A stretch of 64,000 bases of DNA from Veillonella ratti. GTDB lineage: Bacteria; Bacillota; Negativicutes; Veillonellales; Veillonellaceae. Positions 63,794 through 64,000 of this stretch are shown in pieces; position 1 is the first letter of the stretch; each line of letters begins with the position of its first letter. Where the stretch lies: assembly GCF_003992115.1 (NCBI RefSeq), contig NZ_RQUX01000006.1, forward strand, positions 1-64,000. Reading direction: 5' to 3'. A program made the translations under genes and the position numbers. The notes below the pieces were generated by a model. The model worked only from the letters and a program-made list of their open reading frames with translations. It searched no databases and was not told the DNA's origin.

Positions 63794-64000
63794 ATGGCAG
63801 AAGTTAAAGAAACACTGTTAACCGCAGAAGGTCTTAAGAAACTTGAAGAAGAATTAGCTCATTACAAATCTGTTCGTCGTATTGAAGTAGCGCAGCGTAT
63901 TAAAACGGCTATCGAATATGGCGACATCAGTGAAAACTCTGAATATGATGATGCAAAAAATGAACAGGCTTTTATCGAAGGTCATATCATTGAATTAGAA
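63794..64000 (+). CDS. greA: Transcription elongation factor GreA (partial, cut by window end)
   Basis: The first 69 codons are present. [20 protein letters not shown] and the coiled-coil hairpin with the acidic tip [14 protein letters not shown] are diagnostic of GreA, which rescues backtracked RNA polymerase by stimulating transcript cleavage. SD GAGGAG. The C-terminal FKBP-like domain lies outside the window. Confidence 0.95.
   Translation, partial: MAEVKETLLTAEGLKKLEEELAHYKSVRRIEVAQRIKTAIEYGDISENSEYDDAKNEQAFIEGHIIELE

Overview
The window reads as chromosome from a diderm Firmicute of the class Negativicutes, most likely Veillonella or a close relative. It combines a giant YadA-type trimeric autotransporter with an extended signal peptide, which requires an outer membrane, with low-GC Firmicute-style genes (tilS-hpt-ftsH, birA-coaX, FtsB/DivIC, class III pantothenate kinase), strong AGGAGG ribosome sites and the coproporphyrin-dependent haem route. 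The genus is inferred from gene content and was not confirmed by any search.

Layout. 1-11.4 kb: one 3,662-residue adhesin gene with its own promoter and terminator, then a convergent tRNA-Lys. 11.8-17.5 kb: threonine synthase, an EamA/DMT exporter, a solitary OLD-type ATPase/Toprim nuclease and 6-phosphogluconate dehydrogenase. 17.6-21.5 kb: a small accessory island with a HipA-like kinase, an AbiEi-like antitoxin without its toxin, an S24-type repressor that has lost its catalytic lysine, a divergent Cro-sized protein, and a TxpA/BsrG-like type I toxin with a convergent antisense-RNA promoter. 21.5-26.3 kb: a frameshifted fumarylacetoacetate-hydrolase gene, a hypothetical protein, a 2-hydroxyacid dehydrogenase and glutaminyl-tRNA synthetase.

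26.4-37.8 kb: haem and respiration. An exported protein and DoxX precede hemE, ferrochelatase, CgoX/HemY and coproheme decarboxylase ChdC, then an AI-2E-family permease split by a stop codon, a PepSY protein and a single-polypeptide CydDC exporter. 38.0-41.8 kb: membrane proteins (unknown, YvrJ, DUF805) and a probable vitamin B6 pair (ECF S component plus pyridoxal kinase). 42.0-50.7 kb: an oligopeptide ABC operon containing a cytosolic beta-lactamase-fold hydrolase and a fused LD-carboxypeptidase/M20 amidohydrolase, consistent with import and processing of murein or other D-residue peptides.

50.8-64 kb: housekeeping. ABC-F ATPase, folate genes folE-folP-folB-folK, FtsB/DivIC, an S1-domain protein, Ppx/GppA, tilS, hpt, ftsH, birA, coaX, dusB and the start of greA, which has an intrinsic terminator in its leader.

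The points most worth following up are the island at 17.6-21.5 kb (antitoxin operator, disabled repressor, type I toxin), the LdcA-M20 fusion operon, the palindrome-associated frameshift at 22.45 kb, the SD-sequestering hairpin ahead of yvrJ, and the short tandem repeats that start at the 3' ends of several genes.
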